Origin: Halosolutus halophilus
GTDB lineage: Archaea; Halobacteriota; Halobacteria; Halobacteriales; Natrialbaceae
NCBI RefSeq assembly: GCF_022869805.1
Contig: NZ_CP094974.1
Coordinates: 1,302,001-1,366,000, forward strand
DNA: 64,000 nucleotides
Direction of reading: 5' to 3'
The position numbers and the translations under genes are program-made. Of this stretch, positions 7,403 to 18,500 are shown piece after piece (position 1 is the stretch's first letter; the number at the start of each line of letters is the position of its first letter). The notes under the pieces are model-generated. The model had not been told where the DNA came from, made no database searches, and was given only the letters and a program-made list of their open reading frames with translations.

Positions 7403-7764
7403 GTCCATCCCGCCATAGCGATCGCGACGTAGATTCCTTGCACGACGAGTGCGATGCCTGCGATGACCAGCACGGCCAGCACCACCTTCTTTTGGGTACC
7501 TTCGAGCCCCTGGTTGACGAGGGCGTTGTAGACGCCGTTGACCCCGTGGAAGGCCCCGGCGATCAGGAACAACACTATCGTCAGGAAGTATCCGATGTTC
7601 TCCATTCGGGCCTGCGTTCCTGCAAAGGTTACGTCTGCTGCGTGGTTGACGAAGTGTAACTGGAAGAAGTGAAATGCGAGAGCGACGACCAGAAACGCCG
7701 CCGTGATCCGCTGGAGGAGCCATCCCGTCCCGCCTGGCGTGAACGAGGAGTAGCGCTCGGCCAT
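7399..7764 (-). CDS. sdhD: Succinate dehydrogenase membrane anchor subunit
   Basis: The 121-residue protein has three transmembrane helices (WLLQRITAAFLVVALAFHFF, ENIGYFLTIVLFLIAGAFHG, KVVLAVLVIAGIALVVQGIY) with conserved His in FHFFQLHFVNH and AFHGVNG, the positions that ligate haem b or frame the quinone site in SdhC/D families. It overlaps sdhC by ATGA at 7764 and sdhB by ATGA at 7402, so the operon is probably translationally coupled. Confidence 0.93.
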   Translation of the reverse strand: MAERYSSFTPGGTGWLLQRITAAFLVVALAFHFFQLHFVNHAADVTFAGTQARMENIGYFLTIVLFLIAGAFHGVNGVYNALVNQGLEGTQKKVVLAVLVIAGIALVVQGIYVAIAMAGWT

Positions 7765-8189
7765 CAGAAGCCCACCTCCACCATGAAGGTCGGGACGCTC
7801 GCGACGGTGATGACGCCCGTCAGCACCAGCGACGCGTAGAAACTCTTGTCCTGTGCCTCGAGGCCGATGCCGAGGTCGACCATCAACAGGCGAAGCCCGT
7901 TCAGGATGTGGAAGACGGCCACCGCGAGCAGGCCGACTTCCATGATCCGAACGATGAACAGTTCTTCGAGTCCCTGAATCGTCGTCGTGTAGATGTCCGT
8001 CTCCGCCTGAATCGCCGATGCATCTCCCGCTGCGGTGATAGCGGTACTCAGGACGGCGATGTGGGTAAACAGGTAGCCGATCAGGATCCACCCGGTAAAC
8101 TTGTGGAAGATCCACGCCCACATCCCGGCCGAGAACTCCTTCCAGCGACCGAAGTCCTCGATGAGACCGCGATTGTAAGACTGACTCAT
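7764..8189 (-). CDS. sdhC: Succinate dehydrogenase cytochrome b556 subunit
   Basis: The 141-residue first gene of the operon has three transmembrane helices with [23 protein letters not shown] (residues ~22-44; SdhC signature with haem-ligand His candidates) and [16 protein letters not shown]. Together with SdhD it anchors SdhAB to the cytoplasmic side of the membrane and reduces menaquinone. The ATG at 8189 has a TATA-like element about 33 bases upstream; an ATG at 8197 is followed at once by a stop. Confidence 0.94.
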   Translation of the reverse strand: MSQSYNRGLIEDFGRWKEFSAGMWAWIFHKFTGWILIGYLFTHIAVLSTAITAAGDASAIQAETDIYTTTIQGLEELFIVRIMEVGLLAVAVFHILNGLRLLMVDLGIGLEAQDKSFYASLVLTGVITVASVPTFMVEVGF

Positions 8190-8214
8190 GCGCTCATGTG
8201 GAGGGTTTGACCGT

Positions 8215-8232
8215 GGGGGTATAGAAGTTACT
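8215..8232 (-). promoter_or_regulatory. Promoter of sdhCDBA
   Basis: The minus strand has AAGTAACTTCTATACCCC; the CTATAC core is centred about 33 bases upstream of the sdhC ATG, placing transcription start a few bases before the gene. Confidence 0.45.
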
Positions 8233-8436
8233 TTTGTCGCGCCGTTTTCCCGTTCGCTTCGACAGTTGGTACTCGAAAATCAGTACTTTCTGGTTTCGCC
8301 AACCGAACCCGTTCGGTAGAGATAGCCATCTGTCATCTTCCAGTCATCCGATCGTCCCCGCGCCGCAGCGAGTTCGGCCAGGTGAGCACCTCGCGACACC
8401 GCACTCGGCGTCGCAGCGGCTCACGGGACGACGCTC

Positions 8437-9519
8437 TCACCTCCGCAGTTGTTCGCGGGACTGCTCGACCGTGCGCTCGCGTTCGAGTGCCGTGTGCGTA
8501 TCCGGCGAGAGGCCGACGAGGTGACAGAGCGGGTTGCCGGGATAGACCACCGGATTCTCGAGGACGCCGACGATCAGTCCGGTAAATGGCGCGTTGACGG
8601 TGACGATGTCGTCTTCCTCCTTGAACGGGTTCGTGATCGTACAGATTGCCTCCCCTTCCTCGACGAGTGCGCCGCGGCCGCGTTTCATGTCCACGATCCC
8701 GCCCGCGTCCGCTCGTAGCCACGTCTTCTCGTCGTCGGCTTCGATGACCGTTCGCCAGCCGGGCCAGTGGACCGACGACTCCGGGTGGAGGCCGAACTCG
8801 GCGAGGACGCTCGCGACCCCCGTCAGCGCCCGATCGATCAGGCTCCGCTGGAAGCGGTGGGCTTCGCCCATTTCGATGGTGATCGTCGGCACGTCGGCCG
8901 CCGTCGCCTCGCGGCGAAGCGTCCCGGACGGCCCTTCACCCGCGATGACGACGTTGGAACTGAACGCGTAGGCGAGTCGTTCGACCGTCGGATCGTCCAT
9001 GTTCGCCCGGACGTGGAGCATGTTGGTCCGGCCGCGCGTGGACGTGTGGAAATCCAGGCCGAGATCACAGGGCTCGATGAAGTTCGTGAAGATCCGGTGG
9101 GCCATGCGTCTGGCACTCGTCGATCCCTCGCGGCCGGGAAACGATCGGTTGAGGTCCCGATCGTAGATCGGCAGGTACCGCTCCTGGGCGAGAAATCCGG
9201 GGACGTTCATCACTGGCATACAGACGAGGGTGCCGTGAAGGTCCGAGTGGTCCCAGTCGTGGGCGACTTCGCGGACGACCTCGATCCCGTTGAGTTCGTC
9301 GCCGTGGGCCGCCGCCGAGAGAAACACCGTCGGACCGGGGTGTTCGCCGTTGATCACCGTGACCGGGATTCGGACGGGATCACCGAGGTAGGTCTCGCTG
9401 ATCCCGTAGCGGATGTTGGCCGATTCGCCGGGGTCGACCCGGCCCCCGTTGTACGTGAACGCGCCGTGCATGGGTTCGGAGTCGCTCCCGCCGAGTGGCG
9501 GATCGTCCGCGTCGCTCAT
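8437..9519 (-). CDS. Succinylglutamate desuccinylase/aspartoacylase-family zinc hydrolase
   Basis: This 360-residue protein belongs to the AstE/AspA clade of M14-like zinc amidohydrolases. The zinc ligands are visible as HGDELNGIE (His and Glu, around residue 70) and the His in LDFHTSTRGR (around 155); the catalytic Glu is in TITIEMGEAH (around 215). The C-terminal ~100 residues form the beta barrel/lipoyl-like domain (MKRGRGALVEEGEAIC, TGLIVGVLENPVVYPG). It likely removes an acyl group from an amino acid; the substrate is not evident. The ATG at 9519 was chosen over one 24 codons upstream because family similarity begins just after it. Confidence 0.88.
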   Translation of the reverse strand: MSDADDPPLGGSDSEPMHGAFTYNGGRVDPGESANIRYGISETYLGDPVRIPVTVINGEHPGPTVFLSAAAHGDELNGIEVVREVAHDWDHSDLHGTLVCMPVMNVPGFLAQERYLPIYDRDLNRSFPGREGSTSARRMAHRIFTNFIEPCDLGLDFHTSTRGRTNMLHVRANMDDPTVERLAYAFSSNVVIAGEGPSGTLRREATAADVPTITIEMGEAHRFQRSLIDRALTGVASVLAEFGLHPESSVHWPGWRTVIEADDEKTWLRADAGGIVDMKRGRGALVEEGEAICTITNPFKEEDDIVTVNAPFTGLIVGVLENPVVYPGNPLCHLVGLSPDTHTALERERTVEQSREQLRR

Positions 9520-9669
9520 ACAGGAGAGTCCGGCGTCAGCACTGAGAACGTTTCCGGTCGATGGGCGAGTCGACTGCTCCCGAATCGGCACCGGTCGCTC
9601 CGATCCGGAGTAGCGGTGACTGTGTCCCGCTGGGCATACGTTTAGTACGATGCCGTGTTATAGTCGCGC

Positions 9670-10425
9670 ATGGAAATACGCGAGGCAACCGAGGCCGACG
9701 TCGGCGCGATCCGGTCGATCGCTTCCGAGTCTCTCAATTCCACGTATACGGACTTTCTCGACGAGGAGACGATCGAGGACGCCGTCGACCAGTGGTACGG
9801 CGACGAGGCCCTGACCGACGCGCTCGAGGACGAGCACGCGCTCTTTCTCGTCGTCGAGCGCGACGGCGAGATCGTCGGGTTCTCCCAGAGCGAACTGGTC
9901 GGCCAGCGATACGGCACTGGCCAGATCCTGTGGCTCCACATCGATCCCGATAACCGCGGGGGTGGCACGGGCGTCCGGCTCCTGGTCCGGACCCGCGAAA
10001 AACTGCTGGAGAGGGGTGCCGACCAGATCCAGGGGTTCGTCCTCGCGGACAACGAGGGCGGCAACGAGTTCTACGCCGATCACGGCTTCCAGCAGGCCGA
10101 CCAGCGCGAGGTCGAGATCGGCGACGAGACGTTCACCGAGAACGTCTACGTCGAGGGCGAGATCGAAGGGGACGAGGACTGGAATGCGATCGACGAACTC
10201 GAACTCGACGGGGAGACGATCTTCGTCAGCTACGGCGAAGCCGCCCGCGGCTCCAAGTCACCGTTCTACGTCGCGTACGAGACGGACGCACAGTCGGAAC
10301 TCTACGGCTGGTTCTGCGGCCACTGCGATTCGCTCGACAACGCGATGGACACCATGGGTCGCATCGAGTGTAACGTCTGTGGCAATCGGCGGAAGGCGAC
10401 CCGGTGGGACTCGTCGTACCTCTAG
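9670..10425 (+). CDS. GNAT acetyltransferase fused to a DUF5816 zinc domain
   Basis: The 251-residue protein has two parts. Residues ~1-155 are a GNAT N-acetyltransferase: EIREATEADV at the start, the acetyl-CoA loop in LHIDPDNRGGGTGVRLL (around 97-113) and EFYADHGFQ near the end. Residues ~170-251 are the haloarchaeal DUF5816 domain with zinc-ligand pairs CGHC and CNVC. The acyl acceptor is unknown. The gene stands alone, and a tandem repeat lies just downstream. Confidence 0.9.
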   Translation: MEIREATEADVGAIRSIASESLNSTYTDFLDEETIEDAVDQWYGDEALTDALEDEHALFLVVERDGEIVGFSQSELVGQRYGTGQILWLHIDPDNRGGGTGVRLLVRTREKLLERGADQIQGFVLADNEGGNEFYADHGFQQADQREVEIGDETFTENVYVEGEIEGDEDWNAIDELELDGETIFVSYGEAARGSKSPFYVAYETDAQSELYGWFCGHCDSLDNAMDTMGRIECNVCGNRRKATRWDSSYL

Positions 10426-10730
10426 CCGGACGCGGGCCAGTTCGTTCTTCGACCGTCTGATCATCCTCCCGTCCACCCCGGTATCAGCCGGTGTCGCTGA
10501 CTCTCCTCCCGTCCACCCCGGTACCGGCCGGTATCGGGTCGCCCGGAATACGTGAACGTTACGCCCTCTGTTCGTCGTCGATACCGACGCGATCGAGATT
10601 GTTGTGACCGCATTACGCTCGTTCGGGCTGCATTACAATTGCCCGCTCGATCGATCCAACAGGTCGACGGTTGCCACCGACTCCCCCTGTCGGTCGTTCG
10701 CGAGTACCGCCGTCGTGACGTTCCATTCGA
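10426..10730. other. Intergenic region with a 40-bp-period tandem repeat
   Basis: Two copies of TCCTCCCGTCCACCCCGGTA begin at 10464 and 10504 and extend into similar CCGG-rich palindromic tails (GGTATCAGCCGGTGTCG, GGTACCGGCCGGTATCG). Beyond that I see no gene; 10540-10730 should hold the flippase promoter. Confidence 0.7.
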
Positions 10731-12200
10731 ATGAGTAGACAGGACCACATCGTTCACGGATTCAAGGCAACGCTCGTCGCTCGAGCCGTCTACATGCTCT
10801 CGAGCGCACTATTGATGTTTCTCCTCGCGCGATACCTGCTCGAGCCCGACGGCTACGGTGCACTCTACTGGGCGATCGGCATCCTCGCGATCGTCCAGCT
10901 GTTCGCGGATCTCGGCCTGGGCAAGTCCGCCGCGCGGTACATCTCGGAGTATCGCGAGGCGGATCCGGGACAGGTGCCGCACCTGATTCGAACGACGATC
11001 GCGTTCAAACTCGTCGTGATCTCGATCGTGGTGACCCTGCTGTTCGTCTTCCACGAACGGATCGCGATCCTGTTGCGCGATCCGGAGGTCGCGCCGTTTC
11101 TTGCGGCCGGGGTGCTCTACGTCGTCGTCTTCTCGTTTAGCACCTTTACGCAGATCGCGTTCCAGGGGTTCAACCACCTCGGCTACAGTGCGACCATCAA
11201 GGCGATCAGCGGGGCCGGACGACTGGTCTTCGCGGTCGCCTTCGTCCTGCTCGGGCTGGGTGCAATCGGCGCGTTTTTCGGTTACATCGTGGGCTACGCG
11301 ATCGCGGCTGCAGTCGGCATGACGATCCTCTATCTCGAGTTTTATCGCGAGTACGAGCCGGCTACCGAGTACGAGGCTGGCCTCTCGCGGCGGCTGCTCG
11401 AGTACAGCGTCCCGCTGACGGCGACGCGGAGCGCCAACGTCATCGACAAACGGATCGACGTCGTCCTCGTCGGCTTCTTCCTCTCGCCGGTTGCGGTCGC
11501 GTTCTACACCCTCGGGAAACAGATCACCGACTTCGTGCTCGCACCCGCGGAATCGCTCGGCTTCACCATCTCGCCGAACTTCGGCGAGCAGAAAGCGGCG
11601 GGCCAGCTCGATCAGGCACGGGACATCTACGAGACGTCGCTCGAGCAGACGATGCTGTTCTACATCCCCGCCGCGGTCGGCCTCGCGATCGTCGCCGATC
11701 CCTTCGTCACGATGGTCTTCGGCCCGGACTACAGCGGCGCGGTCCCGGTCCTGCAGATCCTCTGTGGTTTTATCGTCCTCATGGCGATCACGAACCTGAC
11801 GAGCGACGGGCTGGACTATCTCGGCCGCGCTCGCTCGCGGGCGATCGCGAAGGGGGTGGCGTCGACCGCGAACTTCGGGCTGAACCTCGTGCTCATCCCG
11901 ACGATCGGCGTCGTCGGGGCCGCCGCCGCGACGGTCGTGACCCACTCGTTCTACGTGGCGGTGAACCTCTACATCGTCCACAGCGAACTCTCCCTCCGCC
12001 TCGAACGCCTCGCGCGCCGGATCGGACTGATCTGTGTCATTACCGGCGTGATGGCGGTCGCCGTCCTGCTCGTGACCCCGCTGATTTCGAGTCCGGTGAT
12101 GCTCGTCGCCGTGATCGGGGTCGGTGCGCTCACCTGGGCGGTCCTCGCCGTCGCGAGTGGCCTGGTCGATCCCCAGGAGGTCCGATCGGTCGTTACCTGA
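10731..12200 (+). CDS. Oligosaccharide/polysaccharide flippase (MATE-like, Wzx family)
   Basis: The 489-residue protein has 12-14 predicted membrane helices in two similar halves, as in Wzx/MATE flippases. The opening HGFKATLVARAVYMLSSALLMF and the loop GLGKSAARYISEYRE are typical of the polysaccharide biosynthesis protein family. It probably turns lipid-linked glycans across the membrane for N-glycosylation or exopolysaccharide (compare AglR of Haloferax). No glycosyltransferases lie beside it, so the pathway is not shown by context. Length is normal for the family. Confidence 0.9.
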   Translation: MSRQDHIVHGFKATLVARAVYMLSSALLMFLLARYLLEPDGYGALYWAIGILAIVQLFADLGLGKSAARYISEYREADPGQVPHLIRTTIAFKLVVISIVVTLLFVFHERIAILLRDPEVAPFLAAGVLYVVVFSFSTFTQIAFQGFNHLGYSATIKAISGAGRLVFAVAFVLLGLGAIGAFFGYIVGYAIAAAVGMTILYLEFYREYEPATEYEAGLSRRLLEYSVPLTATRSANVIDKRIDVVLVGFFLSPVAVAFYTLGKQITDFVLAPAESLGFTISPNFGEQKAAGQLDQARDIYETSLEQTMLFYIPAAVGLAIVADPFVTMVFGPDYSGAVPVLQILCGFIVLMAITNLTSDGLDYLGRARSRAIAKGVASTANFGLNLVLIPTIGVVGAAAATVVTHSFYVAVNLYIVHSELSLRLERLARRIGLICVITGVMAVAVLLVTPLISSPVMLVAVIGVGALTWAVLAVASGLVDPQEVRSVVT

Positions 12201-12249
12201 TGGATTACTGACCGATCGCCGCAGAATACGGTGCTGGCCTTCGATCGAG

Positions 12250-12263
12250 TGTTAATACTTATC
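12250..12263 (+). promoter_or_regulatory. TATA-like promoter of the ATP-grasp gene
   Basis: GTTAATACTTATCC is centred about 30 bases upstream of the ATG at 12287, consistent with a leaderless transcript. Confidence 0.45.
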
Positions 12264-12286
12264 CGCACAGTCGTCGTCCACTACGT

Positions 12287-13627
12287 ATGGCCGCCGATCC
12301 GGTTACCGTCGGGGTATTGAGCCTTCACACCAGCAAGGAAACGAAAGCGATACTCAACGCAGTCGAGGCTCTCGGCCACGACACCGAGTGGCTCCGGGCC
12401 GAGAACACCACGATCAGCGTCACGGACGGGAGCGTCGTGCTCGAACCCTCCGTCGACGTGATCGCGAACCGGATGTTGCTGTCGAACACCGAGCAGCCGT
12501 GTGAGGAACTCGGACTCGTGAACACGTTCTCCGGACTGGTCCCGATGCTCAACGAGCCCGGAGCAGTGCTGACGGCGGTCCACAAGCTCTCGACGGCGAC
12601 GGCGCTGGCGGCGAACGACGTCCAGACGCCGAACGTCACCCTCTCGCTCAGCACCGAGGGACTCAACAGGGCGCGAGAGAACTACGGCGAAGAAGCCGTC
12701 TACAAGACGGCGATCGGCACGCATGGCGGCGGGACCTGGAAGATCGGTCCCGACGACCCGGTCAACGCGAAAGTCGGGAACAGGTACGCGTTCCTGCAGG
12801 AACTCATCGATCGCGACGACGAACGGCACCGCGACATCCGGGTCTACGTGGTGGACGGCAAAATCGTCGGCGCGATGTACCGGTACGCACCGGACAACGA
12901 CTGGCGGACGAACGTCGCCCTGGGCGGGTCCGTCGAAAACGCGACGGACGATCTTCCGGAGGGGGCGCGCGAGATGGCGCGTCGCGCCGCCGACGCCGTC
13001 GGACTCGACTACGCGGGCGTCGACCTCGTCGAGAGCGACGAAGGGTGGTTCGTCCTCGAGGTGAACCCGACGGCGGGGTTCAAGGGGCTCTACCAGGCGA
13101 CCGGGATCAGTCCCGCACCCGTCATCGCCAAACTCGCGATCGAACGCGCCGGCGGCGAGGTCGATCCAGAGCGCGTCGAGGAACTGACGACCGTCCTCGA
13201 CGATTCGCAGCCGTCGGCACGGCCACCGGAGTCGACGATCGGCGACCAGGAACCGTCGGTAATCGGGTATACGGAGGAAGTCGTCCTCGCAGGGACCAGC
13301 GGCTCGAAGACTGTCGTCGCGAAGTCGGACACCGGCGCGACGCGGACGAGTATCGATACCAGCCTCGCGGCCGACATCGGTGCCGGCCCGATCAAGTCGA
13401 TCACCCGGATCAGGTCCGGGAGCAGCAAGACGGCAAAGAGCAGGCCGGTCGTCGACGTCGTCGTCGGCGTCGGCGGCAACCAGCACACGGTCACGGCGAG
13501 CGTCGAGGACCGCGGCCACATGGACTACCCCGTCTTGCTCGGCCGCGACATCCTCGAGAACTACCAGGTCGACGTCAGTCGACGGATCGACGCGGACGCA
13601 CCGGACACGCCCGAGGAAGAGGAGTAA
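12287..13627 (+). CDS. RimK-like ATP-grasp ligase fused to a RimB-like retropepsin domain
   Basis: Residues ~1-290 form a RimK-type ATP-grasp enzyme: pre-ATP-grasp domain, KTAIGTHGGGTWKI loop (~140-153), and the metal-binding Asp/Glu/Asn set in GVDLVESDEGWFVLEVNPTAGF. RimK ligases add glutamate or other amino acids to protein or small-molecule carboxylates. Residues ~325-430 match the retropepsin-like family named 'ATP-dependent zinc protease' (RimB), with the catalytic motif DTGA at 348-351 and the closing VLLGRDIL. In bacteria RimB and RimK act on the same target, so a fused ligase/protease may make and cut the same bond. The 1341-bp frame is intact. Confidence 0.85.
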   Translation: MAADPVTVGVLSLHTSKETKAILNAVEALGHDTEWLRAENTTISVTDGSVVLEPSVDVIANRMLLSNTEQPCEELGLVNTFSGLVPMLNEPGAVLTAVHKLSTATALAANDVQTPNVTLSLSTEGLNRARENYGEEAVYKTAIGTHGGGTWKIGPDDPVNAKVGNRYAFLQELIDRDDERHRDIRVYVVDGKIVGAMYRYAPDNDWRTNVALGGSVENATDDLPEGAREMARRAADAVGLDYAGVDLVESDEGWFVLEVNPTAGFKGLYQATGISPAPVIAKLAIERAGGEVDPERVEELTTVLDDSQPSARPPESTIGDQEPSVIGYTEEVVLAGTSGSKTVVAKSDTGATRTSIDTSLAADIGAGPIKSITRIRSGSSKTAKSRPVVDVVVGVGGNQHTVTASVEDRGHMDYPVLLGRDILENYQVDVSRRIDADAPDTPEEEE

Positions 13628-13654
13628 CACCCCGGCGGATCGGACCTCGGCAGC

Positions 13655-13672
13655 CGATCGGGATTTTCCCGG
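13655..13672 (+). terminator. Small hairpin with T-rich loop after the ATP-grasp gene
   Basis: CGGGA/TCCCG enclose a TTT loop about 30 bases after the stop; a weak terminator candidate. Confidence 0.3.
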
Positions 13673-13788
13673 AAACGAACGGTAGTTTGTCGTTACTAAA
13701 TCGAAGTGATCGAATCAGGAAACTACATTTGCGATCGATACAATCACATTCCTGTTTTCCACGTCACCGTTCACGGGAGAGACTATCC

Positions 13789-14120
13789 ATGAGCGACGGC
13801 AATCCAAAATACGACCTCGGTGAGCCGAAGTCTCCGACCACGGACGCTGAGACCGATCGAGAGGCCCCGGTCACGAACTCCGGTGAACCGGTTCCCGACG
13901 ACCAGAACTCCCGCAGCACCGGTCCCGAGGGGCCGCCGCTGAGGACGACTACACTACCTCGAGAAGATTGCCCAGTTCAACCGGGAACGCATCCCGGAGC
14001 GAGTCGTCCACGCGAAAGGTGGCGGCGCGTACGGGACGTTCACGGTCACAAACGACGAGATCATCGAGTACACGATGGCGGACATGTTCTCGGAGGAGGG
14101 CAAAGAGACCGACCTGGCCT
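13789..14120 (+). pseudogene. Monofunctional haem catalase, 5' fragment (interrupted, frameshifted)
   Basis: From the ATG at 13789 the frame gives MSDGNPKYDLGEPKSP... and [16 protein letters not shown], the N-terminus of a clade catalase. After a frameshift near 13945-13955 another frame continues with [18 protein letters not shown] and [18 protein letters not shown], followed by [16 protein letters not shown], which includes the active-site His region (VVHAKG). Similarity stops near 14120, just before the beta barrel would begin. The 3' end of the same gene is found at 16645-17147. The intervening ~220-230 codons are missing and katG occupies the gap. Not functional as a catalase. Confidence 0.85.
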
Positions 14121-14144
14121 TGGTGAAACCCGCAAGTCGTGAAA

Positions 14145-16423
<2,279 letters not shown>

Positions 16424-16505
16424 TTTCAGCCGAGAGCCTCCGGGTCGGTGGCCGCGTCCGACGTCTCGATGGAGTGTAGTCGCGGTCCCCAGTCCGGTCT
16501 CGCAA

Positions 16506-16638
16506 GTAAGCTCATCCACCGCTAAAGCGGTGGTCTTTCAGCGTGGATTCCCGCTCAGGCCGAATTGGTTCGAGAGACCTCCAGTCTCTCGTCATCACGA
16601 GACGACGAAGCCGTCTCGAACGACCTCGGCAGGAGGTT
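16506..16638 (+). mobile_element. Palindromic end of an IS200/IS605 (TnpB)-type element, solo remnant
   Basis: AAGCTCATCCACCGCT-AA-AGCGGTGG contains a perfect 8-bp hairpin of the type found at IS200/IS605 ends in haloarchaea. It is followed by GAGAGA/TCTCTC (from 16572) and CGAGACG/CGTCTCG stems separated by short loops, a layout like the structured RNA (omega RNA or sotRNA) next to haloarchaeal tnpB genes. No transposase gene is present. It directly borders the 3' catalase fragment, so it may mark the rearrangement that brought katG in. Assignment to the family is from memory of these ends, not from a search. Confidence 0.55.
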
Positions 16639-16644
16639 CGTGCT

Positions 16645-17147
16645 CTCAATTACTTCGAAGAAGTCGAGCAGTCGGCGTTCCGCCGGCCCACGTCGTCCCC
16701 GGCATCGGCCACAGCCCCGACGAGATGCTCCAGGGTCGCATCCCGTCCTACGACGACGCCCGCCGCTACCGCTTCGGCGTCAACTTCGAGGACATCCCGG
16801 TCAACCGGCCGAAAGACGCCGAGAATAAAGTCGCCGCTGTCGATCTCCGGGACTCCGACCGGTACGCCGCCCAGGAGCGCATTGACAACTACAAGCGACC
16901 TGGAAACCTCATCCGCGACGTGATGTCGGCCGAGGAGCGCGATCGGCTCGTCGGCGACATGACGGGCGTCTCCGACGAGACGATTCAGGCCCGACAGGTC
17001 GAGCACTTCTACGAGGCTGACCCCGAGACCGGTCACCGGATCGCCGAGAGCCTCGGCCTCGACATCGAGACCGTCGTTGACGACGACCTGCTCGTCGTCG
17101 AGGACGAGATCCCGGACGCCGGCGTCGTCGCCGATCTGCTCGAGTAA
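16645..17147 (+). pseudogene. Monofunctional haem catalase, 3' fragment
   Basis: The fragment starts in one frame with [12 protein letters not shown], then a one-base deletion near 16682 shifts to the frame giving [27 protein letters not shown] and [10 protein letters not shown]. These are the barrel end and proximal-Tyr region (YDDARRYR) of catalases. It continues through a helical C-terminus to a normal stop at 17147. It is the other half of the gene whose start is at 13789. Confidence 0.85.
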
Positions 17148-17219
17148 CGGGGTCGTCTCGAGTCCCGTCGTTCGAATCGTCTCGCACTCGTGCTCCCCGC
17201 GTTGGGAAGCGATAGGCGT

Positions 17220-18500
17220 TCAGTCGCCCCGGATGACGATCTCGTCGCCCGTGACCTCTTCTATCTGTGCCGCTTCGATCGGATAGTCGTCGTCGCCGTG
17301 GCCGCCCCAGTCCAGTCGCGCCTTGAGCCGATCGGTCAATCCGGGCTGGGGATCGATGTACGCCGTCTGGCCTTCAACCTCTGCGACGATCCCGACAGTC
17401 TCGCCTCGTTCGTCGACCACGTCTTTCCCCTGATCGTCCTTCGAGAGTTCGATCGCCGCATCGCCGGCGGGGGTTCCGGGTTCGGTGTCGGCCATCGCTT
17501 CCGATTCGGCCGTAGCCATCTCCGATTCGGCGCCCCCGCCGGCCATCGTCTCCGTAGCCGTGTACTCTTCGACGTCGATGATCTCGCCCTCGAGCAGATC
17601 GCTTCCGATCACCTCGGACGTGATCAACTCGTCCTCTTCGAGGACGAACCGCAGCCGACGTTCCTCGGCGAGTTCCTCCTCGAGCGTTCGGCGCTCGATG
17701 AGTTCGCTCTGGACGGCGTCGCCTTCGGTGCGGTTGCTCCGGATGACCTCCTGTTCGAGGACCTCGTCCGGCGTGACGTCCGAGCGGACGACGTCGCTCT
17801 CGAGGATCGATCGCTGGACGCTCTCGAGTTCGATGTTCGTCTCGATCGTGTCGCTCTCGAGTTCGTCGTGTTGTTCGACGTCGACGTCGATCACGCGACT
17901 CTCGACGGTGTAGCGTTCGATTTCCTCGATCGTGTCGAGACGGGTCTCGTCGACGATCACCTGGATCGTCTCGTCGTCCAGGAACTCGGTCTCGACGACG
18001 TCCCGGCTCAGCAGTTCTGAGTCGACGATATCCCGTTCGACGACGTCCGACTCGACCACTTCGCTCTCGATCGTGTCCCGTTCGACGACTTCCGTCTCGA
18101 CGACCTGCGTCTCGACGATTTCGGTCGTCACGGTCTCGCCCCGCCGCAGCGAGTCCTCGAATTCGTCCCGCCCGAGGTCGGCCCGCTCGAGCGCCCGGTC
18201 GCGCTCGACGAGTTCGAAGAAGCCCAGTCCCTCACCTTCGCCTGCTGTCTCTTCTTCGCGGTAGACGAACACCAGATCTTCGTCCTCGAACGTCTCGACG
18301 AACTCGTCCCAGGTGTACTCCTCGTGGTCCGCTCCGAGTTCGTCCCGGTGGGCGAACGAGTGCCCGTGGCCTTCGTCGTCGCGAACGGAGACGGGGACGG
18401 CGTCGCGCTCCTCGGCCCACTCTCTGATCCGCTCGGGGTCGGTGGTCATTCGTCGCTGGTTCGTTGCGTCCGCGTCGGTCGGCGGTGTATCGTTTGCCAT
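17220..18500 (-). CDS. Repeat-rich acidic protein with C-terminal PRC-barrel domain
   Basis: The 426-residue protein has three parts. Residues ~18-85 are a small haloarchaeal domain (DPERIREWAEERDAVPVSV, YTWDEFVETFEDEDLVFVY). Residues ~115-300 are a long run of short units like VVETEVVERD / TIESEVVESD / VVERDIVDSE with a loose 8-10-residue period, rich in Val/Ile/Glu/Asp/Thr, which would give many short beta strands; this recalls the YsnF/DUF2382 repeats. The last ~80 residues (DVVDERGETVGIV...TGDEIVIRGD) look like a PRC barrel. No signal peptide. Function unknown; stress or surface scaffolding are guesses. The ATG at 18500 was chosen; a start at 18623 would add 41 unlike residues. Confidence 0.7.
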   Translation of the reverse strand: MANDTPPTDADATNQRRMTTDPERIREWAEERDAVPVSVRDDEGHGHSFAHRDELGADHEEYTWDEFVETFEDEDLVFVYREEETAGEGEGLGFFELVERDRALERADLGRDEFEDSLRRGETVTTEIVETQVVETEVVERDTIESEVVESDVVERDIVDSELLSRDVVETEFLDDETIQVIVDETRLDTIEEIERYTVESRVIDVDVEQHDELESDTIETNIELESVQRSILESDVVRSDVTPDEVLEQEVIRSNRTEGDAVQSELIERRTLEEELAEERRLRFVLEEDELITSEVIGSDLLEGEIIDVEEYTATETMAGGGAESEMATAESEAMADTEPGTPAGDAAIELSKDDQGKDVVDERGETVGIVAEVEGQTAYIDPQPGLTDRLKARLDWGGHGDDDYPIEAAQIEEVTGDEIVIRGD

